The notes under the pieces were generated by a model. That model worked only from the letters and a program-made list of their open reading frames with translations, searched no databases and was not told the DNA's origin. The position numbers and the translations under genes are program-made. DNA of 21,227 bases from an uncultured bacterium (GTDB lineage: Bacteria; Hydrothermota; Tepidihabitantia; Tepidihabitantales; Tepidihabitantaceae). Shown here piece by piece: positions 7,940 through 15,767 of this stretch. How positions within the stretch are numbered: the first letter of the stretch is position 1; every line of letters begins with the position of its first letter. The DNA is taken from NCBI GenBank assembly GCA_937139435.1, contig CAKZPX010000160.1, positions 1-21,227 of the forward strand. Direction: 5' to 3'.

Positions 7940-8818
7940 ATGGAAGGGCTGATTTCCATTTTAAAGACGACAGTGCATAATTCCCAGTTACTGGTCAAAC
8001 GGCTGGTTGCCTATCAGAAGTTGCTTGCCGAACCGGTGCGCCGCGCCTATGAGCGGGAAAAGATGCTGGTTGATATCACCCGGCTGGTTAACGAGCTGGG
8101 TGGTGGCGAGGTTAAGGCGCGTCTGGAGGAGTGGTTACAGGGTGAACGGACCGGGGTGGAGGAGGCGAAGAATGAGTTTCGGTTTGAGTTTGGCAAGCAA
8201 CTTTTCCAGGGGCTGGCGGGCAGTGGTATGGATGTGAAGGGGCAGTTGCCCTTTTTACGGTGCGGTCTTTTCTCGGTGCGGGTCGACTTTGCCACTGGAA
8301 GGGCAACAATCTTCTGGGGACCGGAGATTGAGCGTTTAAAGACCGGTGTGCCGCTGGAGCCTTTCGGGCTGGCAAAGTTACTGCGCAGTTATCAGGAAAG
8401 CCTGGAGAAACGGGCGATCAGGGAACCAGAGGAGTTTGCCCGCCGGCTTTTTACCGCCTACCGGCGGTTGTGTGGCAATCAGGGGATAAGCGAAGGGGAG
8501 CGGGTTTTTCTTATTGATCTTCTGGGCGAGATGGTGTTTTTGATGCAGCCCGAGGGTTTTAAGGTTAATCCGGTGAAAGACAGGTTTGTTGAGTATCCCC
8601 GGATTCGGTTCAGTTACGACCTTTATCTGCTGAAGCGTTCCGGGGTGCGTACGGTTGAGGGTCGGCAGATCAGGCTGGCGGTGGCAAATTTTGCCGCCAC
8701 TGCCGAGAAGGCAAAGGCGCTCTGGGTGCCGGATAACGAAGGAGGCGAGGGGACACATTACTCCTATATCGCATTTGTCAGGGCAGAGTCGGGCGGTGCA
8801 GGTAACCCCTCCCAGTAA
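7940..8818 (+). CDS. Unknown protein, first gene of the ATPase/helicase operon
   Basis: A 292-residue protein that I do not recognise. Residues 1-85 are almost entirely predicted helix, rich in Leu, Lys, Glu and Arg, and may form a coiled coil. Residues 100-132 look like a compact beta unit (LRCGLFSVRVDF, then GRATIFWGPEIERL). A second helical region spans about 140-205, and the tail (about 220-285) has alternating strands. No signal peptide, membrane helix, nuclease or nucleotide-binding motif is visible. ATG at 7940 is chosen because the promoter -10 box ends only eight bases before it; the next in-frame Met is codon 42. The ATPase gene follows after 41 nt. Its place at the head of the operon suggests a partner or specificity subunit of the ATPase/helicase machinery, but that is inference. 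Confidence 0.85.
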   Translation: MEGLISILKTTVHNSQLLVKRLVAYQKLLAEPVRRAYEREKMLVDITRLVNELGGGEVKARLEEWLQGERTGVEEAKNEFRFEFGKQLFQGLAGSGMDVKGQLPFLRCGLFSVRVDFATGRATIFWGPEIERLKTGVPLEPFGLAKLLRSYQESLEKRAIREPEEFARRLFTAYRRLCGNQGISEGERVFLIDLLGEMVFLMQPEGFKVNPVKDRFVEYPRIRFSYDLYLLKRSGVRTVEGRQIRLAVANFAATAEKAKALWVPDNEGGEGTHYSYIAFVRAESGGAGNPSQ

Positions 8819-8859
8819 GAGGGGATAAAATCAGTGATTGCCGGAAGAGGCGAGGTGTT

Positions 8860-10125
8860 ATGGAAAAGGAACTGGCAAGGGCAATAATCAATAAGTTGGG
8901 GTCGACCGGGACACCACCGGAGTTTGGCATTGAGGCGTTTACCGTGGGGCTGGACCGGTTGTTAAAGGTGGTGGAGGAGGAGTATCTTAACGGGATTTTA
9001 AAGTTTAATCTATCCAGTTTTAAACTGATTACCGGTAATTACGGCGGTGGCAAGACCCATTTTCTTTACTCGGTGCGCAACCTGGCGTTCCGGCACAATT
9101 ACTGTGTTGCCTATGTGAGTCTTTCGCCGACCGAGTGTCCATTTGATAAACTGGAACTGGTCTATCGGGCGGTGGTGTTAAATATCACCGCGCCGCAGGA
9201 GACGGCAAGGATCGCCACGCTGGCGGATAAGGGGATTGAATCGGTGCTGCGCTACTGGGCAGCGGACTGGCGGCGCAAGGATAACAATCCCGAGCGATTA
9301 ACCGAATACCTGCTGCAGTTGCCGATGACCGACTCCACCAGTTTCTTTAATGCGGTGAAGGGCGCATTTACCGCACTCCTTGCCGAAGACCTTGACGGGT
9401 TCACCGAGGTGGTGCAGTGGTTGAAGGGGGAGGAGATAACCAAAGAGGTGAGGGCAAGGTTTAAGATCTCGGAGCGGACAGACAAGTCCACCGCATTCCG
9501 GATGCTGCGTTCCCTGATTCAATGGGTGCATGCGATTGGTTTTCGCGGGCTGGTGCTGCTGTTTGACGAGGCGGAGCGAGGGATGTCAATATCTTCATCC
9601 CGGGACAAGCGTCGGGCACTGGACAATTTAAGGCAACTGGTGGACGAATGCGGTAATTCCCGCCTGCCCGGGGCGATGTTCTTCTATGCGGTGCCGGATG
9701 AGAACCTGCTTCTGGAGGGTTCCGGACCGGTTTACGAGGCTTTGAAACAGCGCCTGCGCAGCACCTTTTCCGAGACCAATCCGGTCGGAGTGCGTATCAA
9801 CCTGGAGGAACTAGGGATGGAGCCGGTGCAATTTCTGATGGAGCTGGGTAAGCGGCTGGTGGCGCTCTTTCAGAGCGCCTATGGGGCGGATTTGCCGGAT
9901 GCGGTGCCGAGCCTGCGGGTGCTGGCCGAGACGGCGGTGAAGGGTTTTGTCCTGGATGTCAGTTATCGGCGTTTGTTTGTTGTCGCAGCGGTGGAGTTTC
10001 TCCATCAGCTAAGGACGAAACCCGGTTCGGTTCTTTCCGAGCGGGAGGCAGAAAAACTGCTGCGGCTGACCACCCAGCGGTTGGAACGCAGTGAAAGGGA
10101 ACGGGTGGAAAGTGAAGAGTTCTGA
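8860..10125 (+). CDS. BrxC/BrxD-like (DUF2791) P-loop ATPase, paralogue 1
   Basis: A 421-residue predicted ATPase of the AAA+/STAND-like P-loop group. The N-terminus has GSTGTPPEFGIEAFTVG, as in the DUF2791 family, where a PP-x-G-x-x-x-x-x-VG segment precedes the nucleotide site. Walker A is GNYGGGKT at 59-66 and is followed by HFLYSVRNLA. Walker B is LVLLFDEAE at 231-239, and a sensor-like strand MFFYAVPDEN lies at 273-282. Related ATPases occur in BREX defence systems and in other ATPase-helicase clusters, where they are thought to power DNA-bound complexes. ATG at 8860 follows a GAGGCGAGG stretch 4-5 nt upstream. The gene overlaps or abuts the start of the second ATPase. All nucleotide-binding residues appear intact, so the protein should be active; its substrate is unknown. 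Confidence 0.85.
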   Translation: MEKELARAIINKLGSTGTPPEFGIEAFTVGLDRLLKVVEEEYLNGILKFNLSSFKLITGNYGGGKTHFLYSVRNLAFRHNYCVAYVSLSPTECPFDKLELVYRAVVLNITAPQETARIATLADKGIESVLRYWAADWRRKDNNPERLTEYLLQLPMTDSTSFFNAVKGAFTALLAEDLDGFTEVVQWLKGEEITKEVRARFKISERTDKSTAFRMLRSLIQWVHAIGFRGLVLLFDEAERGMSISSSRDKRRALDNLRQLVDECGNSRLPGAMFFYAVPDENLLLEGSGPVYEALKQRLRSTFSETNPVGVRINLEELGMEPVQFLMELGKRLVALFQSAYGADLPDAVPSLRVLAETAVKGFVLDVSYRRLFVVAAVEFLHQLRTKPGSVLSEREAEKLLRLTTQRLERSERERVESEEF

Positions 10126-10129
10126 AGCG

Positions 10130-11476
10130 ATGCCGGGACGGCGTCGGGTACTTGTTTCCCATCCGGTATTTGGTGAGGGCGAGGTAATTGATAGCCGGTG
10201 GCAGGGGACGGAACTTCTGGTGCGGTTTCAGACCGGGTTACGGCTGTGGTTACCGAAGAGCCGGGTGCGGTTTCTGGTTGAGTTTGATGGTGGACTTCTG
10301 GACTTTGCCACCGCCGGGGTGGAGAATGTTGACCGGGTGAGCGCCTGCCGGATGATAGAGGCGTTCCGATTTGGAATTGTCCCGCATCAGGATGTGGAGA
10401 TGTTTACCTTTGGGCGGGAGGCCGAGGTAAAACTGATTGAACGGGCGCTGGAGGCACTGGCGGGCAACCGGGGTGATGTTTTTATGATTGAAGGCGAATA
10501 CGGCACCGGCAAGACCCATCTTTTAGAGTATCTGCACCATCGGGCGCTGGCAAAGGGGATGGCGGTGAGCATGGTGCAGTTTGACCCGCAGGAGGTGACG
10601 CCCTACCGACCGAAAAGGGTTTATCGGGAACTGGTGCGCAATCTGCGCTTTATTCAGGACGGCAGGGAGCAGGGTTTTCGGGAACTTTTACGGGCGGCGG
10701 TGGACCTGGATTTAAGCGACCATATATTCTTTGGTCCGGTGCTGCGTAAATTAAGAAGGCTTGACCCGGCAGCACCGGAGAGCGAGGTGTTCTGGCAGTT
10801 TATGGAGGCTGAGAGCACCAAAGAGTATGCGGTGGAGATGCGCACACCGTATCGGGTACGCGGGGCGCAGGGGATTCCGGCGCTTTATGACTACTCCACC
10901 GCAGCAGACTACTTTTGCTATATCATCTCGGGTTTAGCCATTATCGCCCGGCAGAAGGGGTTGAAAGGGCTGGTGCTTTTAATTGACGAGGCAGAGACGG
11001 TTACCCGGGAGTGGGATGTATTTTATTTAGCCAAGAGTGTTAACTTTATGGACGGGCTGGTGCGGGTGGCCCAGAACGACCCGGACCTGAAGCTGGTCAA
11101 TGAACGGTTGATTCATAATCAGGTGCGACCGGTACCCTACATCTATCGGGAGCCGGCGCTACTGGTGGTATTTGCCACCACACCGACGCCAGGTGAATAT
11201 GCCTATATCCGACTGGCACATGCGGTGCGGCACCGGATAGAACTAAAACCACTGGAAGACCAGGCACTGGCGAATGCGTTTGCCACGATGGTGCGGATCT
11301 ATGAGCGCGCCTATCCCGGTTTCAGTCTGCCGGTTCCGGAGCAGAAGAATATTTTAACCCGGGCGGCACGCGAGGGCAGTTTCGGGGTGCGGGGATTTAT
11401 CAAATGCTGTGTTGAGGCACTGGACATTGCCCGGTTACGCCAGGCAGGGCTCATACCCCAATCTGCTGCTTCCTGA
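10130..11476 (+). CDS. BrxD-like (DUF2791) P-loop ATPase, paralogue 2, with N-terminal Tudor/CarD-like module
   Basis: A predicted 448-residue ATPase (from ATG 10130). Residues 5-48 form a small beta-barrel-like module (HPVFGEGEVI, LLVRFQTGLRLWLP) like the Tudor/SH3-type domains at UvrD C-termini and in CarD, which bind RNA polymerase or nucleic acid. The ATPase part opens with IEAFRFGIVPHQDVEMFTFGR, a good match to the R-x-G-V-P-P...VGRE motif of BrxC/BrxD proteins. Walker A is EGEYGTGKTH (121-130), Walker B is LVLLIDEAE (281-289), and a sensor-like strand LLVVFATTPTPGEY follows at about 344. In-frame GTG starts at 10091 and 10112 would overlap the first ATPase gene; GTG 10112 has GGTGG three nt upstream, so the start is uncertain. 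The low similarity to paralogue 1 outside the motifs suggests an old duplication or a hetero-oligomer. Confidence 0.85.
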   Translation: MPGRRRVLVSHPVFGEGEVIDSRWQGTELLVRFQTGLRLWLPKSRVRFLVEFDGGLLDFATAGVENVDRVSACRMIEAFRFGIVPHQDVEMFTFGREAEVKLIERALEALAGNRGDVFMIEGEYGTGKTHLLEYLHHRALAKGMAVSMVQFDPQEVTPYRPKRVYRELVRNLRFIQDGREQGFRELLRAAVDLDLSDHIFFGPVLRKLRRLDPAAPESEVFWQFMEAESTKEYAVEMRTPYRVRGAQGIPALYDYSTAADYFCYIISGLAIIARQKGLKGLVLLIDEAETVTREWDVFYLAKSVNFMDGLVRVAQNDPDLKLVNERLIHNQVRPVPYIYREPALLVVFATTPTPGEYAYIRLAHAVRHRIELKPLEDQALANAFATMVRIYERAYPGFSLPVPEQKNILTRAAREGSFGVRGFIKCCVEALDIARLRQAGLIPQSAAS

Positions 11477-11490
11477 TAATTATTATCTCC

Positions 11491-13533
11491 ATGGATGAAA
11501 CAGTGAAAGAACAGCGGGCGGTGCGTGCCGCGCTGGTGCGTACCTATCCGGCATTTTTTGCCCGTTTTGGCAGGTTGACCGAGGTGCAACTGCTGGCAAT
11601 CCCCCGGATTCTCGCCGGTGAGAATCTGGTAATTATTTCGCCGGCGGCTTCGGGTAAGACCGAGGCGGTGGTGGCGCCGGTGGTAGAACGGTTGCTTGCC
11701 GAAGGACGCACCGGGATGGCGGTGCTTTATGTGTCGCCGACCCGGGCACTGGTAAACGACCTTTATCGCCGTCTGGTGGAGCCGATGGAATATCTGGGTT
11801 TGAAGGTGGAGCGCAAGACCGGCGACCACCCGCAGATAGATGAAAGGCGCCTGCCCTTTATGCTTTTGACCACACCGGAGTCGTTTGACTCGCTGCTCTG
11901 CCGGCATACCGGTATATTCCGGACCCTGGCAGCGGTAATTCTGGACGAGATTCATCTTCTGGACAATACACCTCGGGGTGACCAGTTACGCATCCTGCTG
12001 GAGCGGTTAAGATTGATCAATCCGGATATTAAGGGCTATGCCCTTTCCGCAACGATTGATGATATCCAGATCGGGCGGCGTTACTTTCCAGAGAGCGGTG
12101 TGGTTCAGGTGGGTAATCGCCGGGAGATTAATGCCGAGTTACTCAAAGGGGGTAAGGACTGGCCAGTGCCGGTGGTGGAGCTTTTAAAGAAACGGGGTTG
12201 CCATAAGGTGCTCTGCTTTTTTAATGCTCGTTCCCTTGCCGAGTCCGGGGTGCGGCTATTTGACCTTCCACCATTTTCTGGCAAGGTGTGGGTGCATCAC
12301 GCCAGCCTTACCCGACAGGTGCGGGAGGAGGTGGAGGCAAAGATGAACCGGGAACGCACCGGGATTCTCTGCTGCACCTCAACCCTGGAACTGGGGATTG
12401 ATATTGGCGATGTGGATGCGGTGGTGCTTTTTCGCCCGCCGTTTAACGTCTCGTCGCTTCTGCAGCGGATCGGTCGGGGAAATCGCCGGTTACAGAACGG
12501 GCTCTATATGATCGGGGTTTATCTTGACGGCTGGGAACGGCTTCTGTTTGAGACATTTATTGACTGCGCCCGGGAGGGCAGGCTTTTTGACCGACGCTAT
12601 ACCCCTTGTCTTTCGGTTCTGCCCCAGCAGATTATTTCCTATTGTTTTCAGCGCCGGCGGATCGGCACAACCGTTGACAAGGTGCGGCAGATATTTCAAC
12701 CGCTGGTGGGAAATAGTGCGGTGGTGGAGCGGCTTTTTTTACATCTGGTGCAGCAGGGACAACTGGTGGAACGGCGTGCCGGGGTGTACTTTCTCGCTCC
12801 GACGCTGGAACGGGGTGTGGAGTCAGGAAAAATTCACTCCAATATCCAGGAGAAGAGTTTCGGGCAGTATCAGGTGCTGGATGTGACGAGCGGTCAGGAG
12901 ATCGGCACGGTGTTTTTCGTCCTGAACCGGTTTGTCCTTGCCGGCAGGTCCTGGGAGACGGTGGAGCGGCGGGAAAAGGATAAGGTGCTACTGGTTAAGC
13001 CGTTACAGGCGGTGTCGTTGAGCACCAGGGTCTTTGAAGGCACCGGCACCGGCGGCTATTATTATCAGATGGCCGAGGTTTTGAAGTCAAGGATTTTTCC
13101 GGGATTGAAGCAAGGCGAGTTCCCCTATTTTATTGAAGGGGGCGAGGCGTATATTGTTCATCTTCTGGGCGCAACCTATGGCGGGTTGGTGGCTGAGGCG
13201 TTAGAGAAAAATGGTATCCAGGCGGTTGATATGGAGGGGAAGGTGCTGGTTTGCCCGAAGGAGCGGGTGGGTGAAGGCAGGTTTCCGCTACCTGATTACG
13301 GTGTGATAAGAGAGGCAATCAGCGACAACATTTTCCGGCTGGAAGATGGGCTGGGTTCAGGAGCGTTTTTCAGGTATCTACCCGATGATTTACAGGTTGA
13401 GGACCACTTTTTGACTCTGGATATTGACGGTCTCTTTAGTTTCCTGGATGGTTTGCGGCTGGTGCGGATGAGTGCCGATGCGGTGCGGGCACAGATCGCT
13501 GAACATCTACCCGGAGGGGGTGGTAATGAATAG
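11491..13533 (+). CDS. Lhr-like superfamily-2 DEAD/DEAH helicase (BrxHI-like)
   Basis: A 680-residue ATP-dependent helicase with a full motif set: Q motif (LTEVQLLAIP, 29-38), motif I ASGKT (53-57), Ia SPTRALVND (82-90), Ib TTPES (127-131), II DEIH (152-155), III SAT (186-188), IV VLCFFNAR (241-248), V TSTLELGIDIGDVD (297-310) and VI QRIGRGNRR (326-334). The spacing and motif V/VI wording are those of Lhr-type helicases. After the core come winged-helix-like segments (about 345-430) and a unique C-terminal half. It is much shorter than full Lhr (about 1500 residues) and closer to the BrxHI helicases of BREX loci. ATG at 11491 lies 14 nt after the second ATPase, with no good Shine-Dalgarno site. 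Likely role: translocating or unwinding DNA in concert with the two ATPases. Confidence 0.88.
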   Translation: MDETVKEQRAVRAALVRTYPAFFARFGRLTEVQLLAIPRILAGENLVIISPAASGKTEAVVAPVVERLLAEGRTGMAVLYVSPTRALVNDLYRRLVEPMEYLGLKVERKTGDHPQIDERRLPFMLLTTPESFDSLLCRHTGIFRTLAAVILDEIHLLDNTPRGDQLRILLERLRLINPDIKGYALSATIDDIQIGRRYFPESGVVQVGNRREINAELLKGGKDWPVPVVELLKKRGCHKVLCFFNARSLAESGVRLFDLPPFSGKVWVHHASLTRQVREEVEAKMNRERTGILCCTSTLELGIDIGDVDAVVLFRPPFNVSSLLQRIGRGNRRLQNGLYMIGVYLDGWERLLFETFIDCAREGRLFDRRYTPCLSVLPQQIISYCFQRRRIGTTVDKVRQIFQPLVGNSAVVERLFLHLVQQGQLVERRAGVYFLAPTLERGVESGKIHSNIQEKSFGQYQVLDVTSGQEIGTVFFVLNRFVLAGRSWETVERREKDKVLLVKPLQAVSLSTRVFEGTGTGGYYYQMAEVLKSRIFPGLKQGEFPYFIEGGEAYIVHLLGATYGGLVAEALEKNGIQAVDMEGKVLVCPKERVGEGRFPLPDYGVIREAISDNIFRLEDGLGSGAFFRYLPDDLQVEDHFLTLDIDGLFSFLDGLRLVRMSADAVRAQIAEHLPGGGGNE

Positions 13534-14797
13534 GGTTTTGATTGTTGCCTATTACACGCCACCGCTCGGACTCTCGGGTGTGATGCGGGTAACAAAACTG
13601 GCAAAGTACTTACCCGATTTTGGCTGGGAGCCGGTGATCCTTACAGTGCGACCGGTTGCCTATTACGCCTATGACCCGGAACTTTCCCGGGATTTGAACC
13701 GGGCAGTGGTATTTCGCACCGAAAGCCTGGACCCGAATCGGCTTCTTTATCAATTGGGAATAAAGGGAAGGACCAGGTTAAAGTTTTCATCCGGACCGGG
13801 CATTTCCCGGCTGAGTAATCTGATTTTTTTCCCGGATAGCAAAATTGGCTGGCTGCCGTTTGCCTTAAGTACCGGCAGGAGGCTGGTCAACCGGCTTAAA
13901 CCCAGAGTAATTTTTGCCACCGCACCACCCTGGACCTGTCTTGTGATCGGGTTAAGACTTGCCCGGGCGAGCGGACTGCCTTTTGTGGCGGACTTTCGTG
14001 ATCCCTGGCCAGCGGGTTTTAGAACGCCCCCATTTTATCAGCGTGGTTTTATCCGACGGTTGCGGGATAAGATTCTTAATCAGGCCGAGCTGATTCTAAC
14101 GGTGAACAGGGGCACAGCGGAGCGGCTGGTCAGGTTTTCTGAGGACGGGGAGTGGTGGGGTGGTGTGAGAAAGAAGATGGTGATATTAGAAAACGGCTTT
14201 GACCCGGAGGAGTTTGCGGTTGTGCCGGAAAAACCCGGCAAGGTCGCTCGGGTGCAGAAACGGAGCGCAGATAGTGCTGACACCGGTGACGAGGAGGTTG
14301 GTATTCTTTATGCTGGTAATCTCTGGGAGAATCGGGCAGAGATTAAATCTTTTCTTTCGGCACTGCAGGAGGTGCCATCAGCCCGGTTTTATATTGCCGG
14401 CAGGGTTGATGAGGAGAGCGCCCGGATGTTGATGAAGAGTCCGCAGGTGGTGCTGTTAGGACTGGTGCCGCACGCCCGGGCGATTGCCCTAATGAAGGGG
14501 GCTGATTTTCTGCTTTATATTGGTAAGTCCGAACAACCGGTGGGCTTAAAACTTTATGAGTATCTCGGGGCAGAAAGACCGATCATCCTCTGGGGTAATG
14601 GCGAGGATGAGGCGGGAGAGATAATTAAGGAGTTGTGCGCTGGTGCGGTGTGTGCTGATGGCGCAAGTTTAAGAAATTTTATTCAGGAGATTAAGCAGCA
14701 GCCGGGTTCTTTGACCATCTCAGACCGCAGTCGGTTTAACCGCCGGGTTCAGGCCGAGAGGCTGGCGGGTTATCTTAATCGGCTCGGTTGGGTCTGA
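13526..14797 (+). CDS. GT4-type (GT-B fold) glycosyltransferase
   Basis: A 423-residue glycosyltransferase. The N-terminus MNRVLIVAYYTPPLGLSG and RVTKLAKYLPDFGWEPVILT are typical of family-4 enzymes that act on surface glycans. The centre has VADFRDPWP and a LTVNRGTAERL strand-loop. The C-terminal donor-binding half has ILYAGNL, then VVLLGLVPHARAIALMKGADFLLY and KLYEYLGAERPI, where the Glu of KLYEYLG is the usual nucleotide-sugar contact. The real start is ATG 13526, with GGAGGGGG five nt upstream. An upstream in-frame ATG at 13472 would lie deep inside the helicase gene. The gene overlaps the helicase stop by 8 bp, so it is probably read from the same message. It could belong functionally to the rhamnose/glycan genes just downstream on the other strand. 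Confidence 0.88.
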   Translation: MNRVLIVAYYTPPLGLSGVMRVTKLAKYLPDFGWEPVILTVRPVAYYAYDPELSRDLNRAVVFRTESLDPNRLLYQLGIKGRTRLKFSSGPGISRLSNLIFFPDSKIGWLPFALSTGRRLVNRLKPRVIFATAPPWTCLVIGLRLARASGLPFVADFRDPWPAGFRTPPFYQRGFIRRLRDKILNQAELILTVNRGTAERLVRFSEDGEWWGGVRKKMVILENGFDPEEFAVVPEKPGKVARVQKRSADSADTGDEEVGILYAGNLWENRAEIKSFLSALQEVPSARFYIAGRVDEESARMLMKSPQVVLLGLVPHARAIALMKGADFLLYIGKSEQPVGLKLYEYLGAERPIILWGNGEDEAGEIIKELCAGAVCADGASLRNFIQEIKQQPGSLTISDRSRFNRRVQAERLAGYLNRLGWV

Positions 14798-14843
14798 TTT
14801 CTCTTTTAGAATGGGTTACTAACGAAACCGGGGTTTTATTTTT

Positions 14844-15692
14844 CTATGCTGTCCACCTCTTGTGGATGAGCACGCGGATCAGCGCGGCTATCTCGAGAAG
14901 GGGTAAAAGGATTATCGCTTTGAGCCAGAACGGGGCACCGGTGTTATGTTTTTTTAGATATTTAAAAAGGGCACGGTGGTTTTCAAATATCAATTTCTTT
15001 TTTAACGGCTCGGTGCTGGCACCGAGTTTATGATAGACGCGGGATGAAGGCAGGTAAGCGGTTTTATACCCTTTTTTGTGCATCCGGTAGGAGAGGTCAA
15101 CATCGTTATAGTAGATGGGGAAGTTTTCGTCAAATCCGCCCAGTTCGTTAAGCACCGCGCGCCGGATGAGGAGACAGGATGCCATTGGTTGTTCCACAAT
15201 TGCCGGTGTTTCGTAGTCAAAGTAACGCCGTCGCCATCTGCCCAGTGTTCGGCAGTGTGGGAAGATGCGGGGCAGAGTGGTTATCTCCCATATAACGCTG
15301 GTAAAGGTGGGGAAGGAACGGATGGACAGTTGCGGGGTGTTATCCGGATACAGGAGCCGGGGGGCGACAGCGGCAATCTCCGGGTGTGTGTCAAGGTACT
15401 TAACAAGAAGGTCAATCGCGCCGGACTGGATTACCGTATCAGGGTTTAACAGCAGTGCATATTCACCTCGGGCCAGGGCGATACCCTGGTTATTGGCACG
15501 GGCATAGCCGAGGTTCTGTTCGTTGCTGATGAGTTTTATCTGCGGGAATCGGGCAAGGAGGGCACGGGTCTGGTCCCGGGAGGCGTTGTCAATGACAATT
15601 ATCTCGTAGTCACCGGCAAAGGCGATTGATTCCAGGCAGGGGACGATATCAGCGGCGCTATTGTAGGTTACGATGATAATTGATAGTTTCAA
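14844..15692 (-). CDS. Family-2 glycosyltransferase, rhamnosyltransferase-like
   Basis: A 282-residue GT-A fold transferase. LSIIIVTYNS (3-12), IIVIDNASRDQT (31-42) and NEQNLGYARANNQGI (57-71) are hallmarks of WbbL/RfbF-like rhamnosyltransferases, and NPD at 83-85 stands at the usual metal/nucleotide site. GGFDENFPIYYNDVDLSYRM is the acceptor-side motif with the likely catalytic acidic residues. A hydrophobic stretch near residues 255-275 could bind the membrane. The start must be TTG at 15692: an in-frame stop lies ten codons upstream with no ATG or GTG in between, and the conserved first strand begins two residues after it. It follows the two sugar-nucleotide enzymes by 75 nt on the same strand and probably transfers the deoxy sugar they make. 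Acceptor unknown. Confidence 0.9.
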   Translation of the reverse strand: MKLSIIIVTYNSAADIVPCLESIAFAGDYEIIVIDNASRDQTRALLARFPQIKLISNEQNLGYARANNQGIALARGEYALLLNPDTVIQSGAIDLLVKYLDTHPEIAAVAPRLLYPDNTPQLSIRSFPTFTSVIWEITTLPRIFPHCRTLGRWRRRYFDYETPAIVEQPMASCLLIRRAVLNELGGFDENFPIYYNDVDLSYRMHKKGYKTAYLPSSRVYHKLGASTEPLKKKLIFENHRALFKYLKKHNTGAPFWLKAIILLPLLEIAALIRVLIHKRWTA

Positions 15693-15767
15693 GGTCTCAG
15701 GTCGGGGCGGGTAAAATAATTTTCAATAATGGGCAGAAGAGCGGTAAAAGGTTGCTGCTCGCTCTGG

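Noticed and set aside
11311..11955. Minus-strand open frame of 214 codons across the ATPase-helicase junction
   Set aside because: Composition is His/Gln/Arg-rich and it opposes two genes with clear motifs; antisense shadow.
13472..13525. In-frame upstream ATG giving an 18-residue longer glycosyltransferase
   Set aside because: It lies well inside the helicase gene and lacks a Shine-Dalgarno, whereas ATG 13526 has GGAGGGGG at the right distance and begins with the conserved first strand.
7940..13533. A complete BREX or DISARM system
   Set aside because: No PglZ, methyltransferase, BrxA/B/L or nuclease gene is present in the window; only the ATPase/helicase part is similar.
14821..14845. Possible bidirectional terminator between the two glycosyltransferase genes (AAAC-CGGG-GTTT followed by TATTTTTC)
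   Set aside because: Stem of only four weak pairs; not enough to call.
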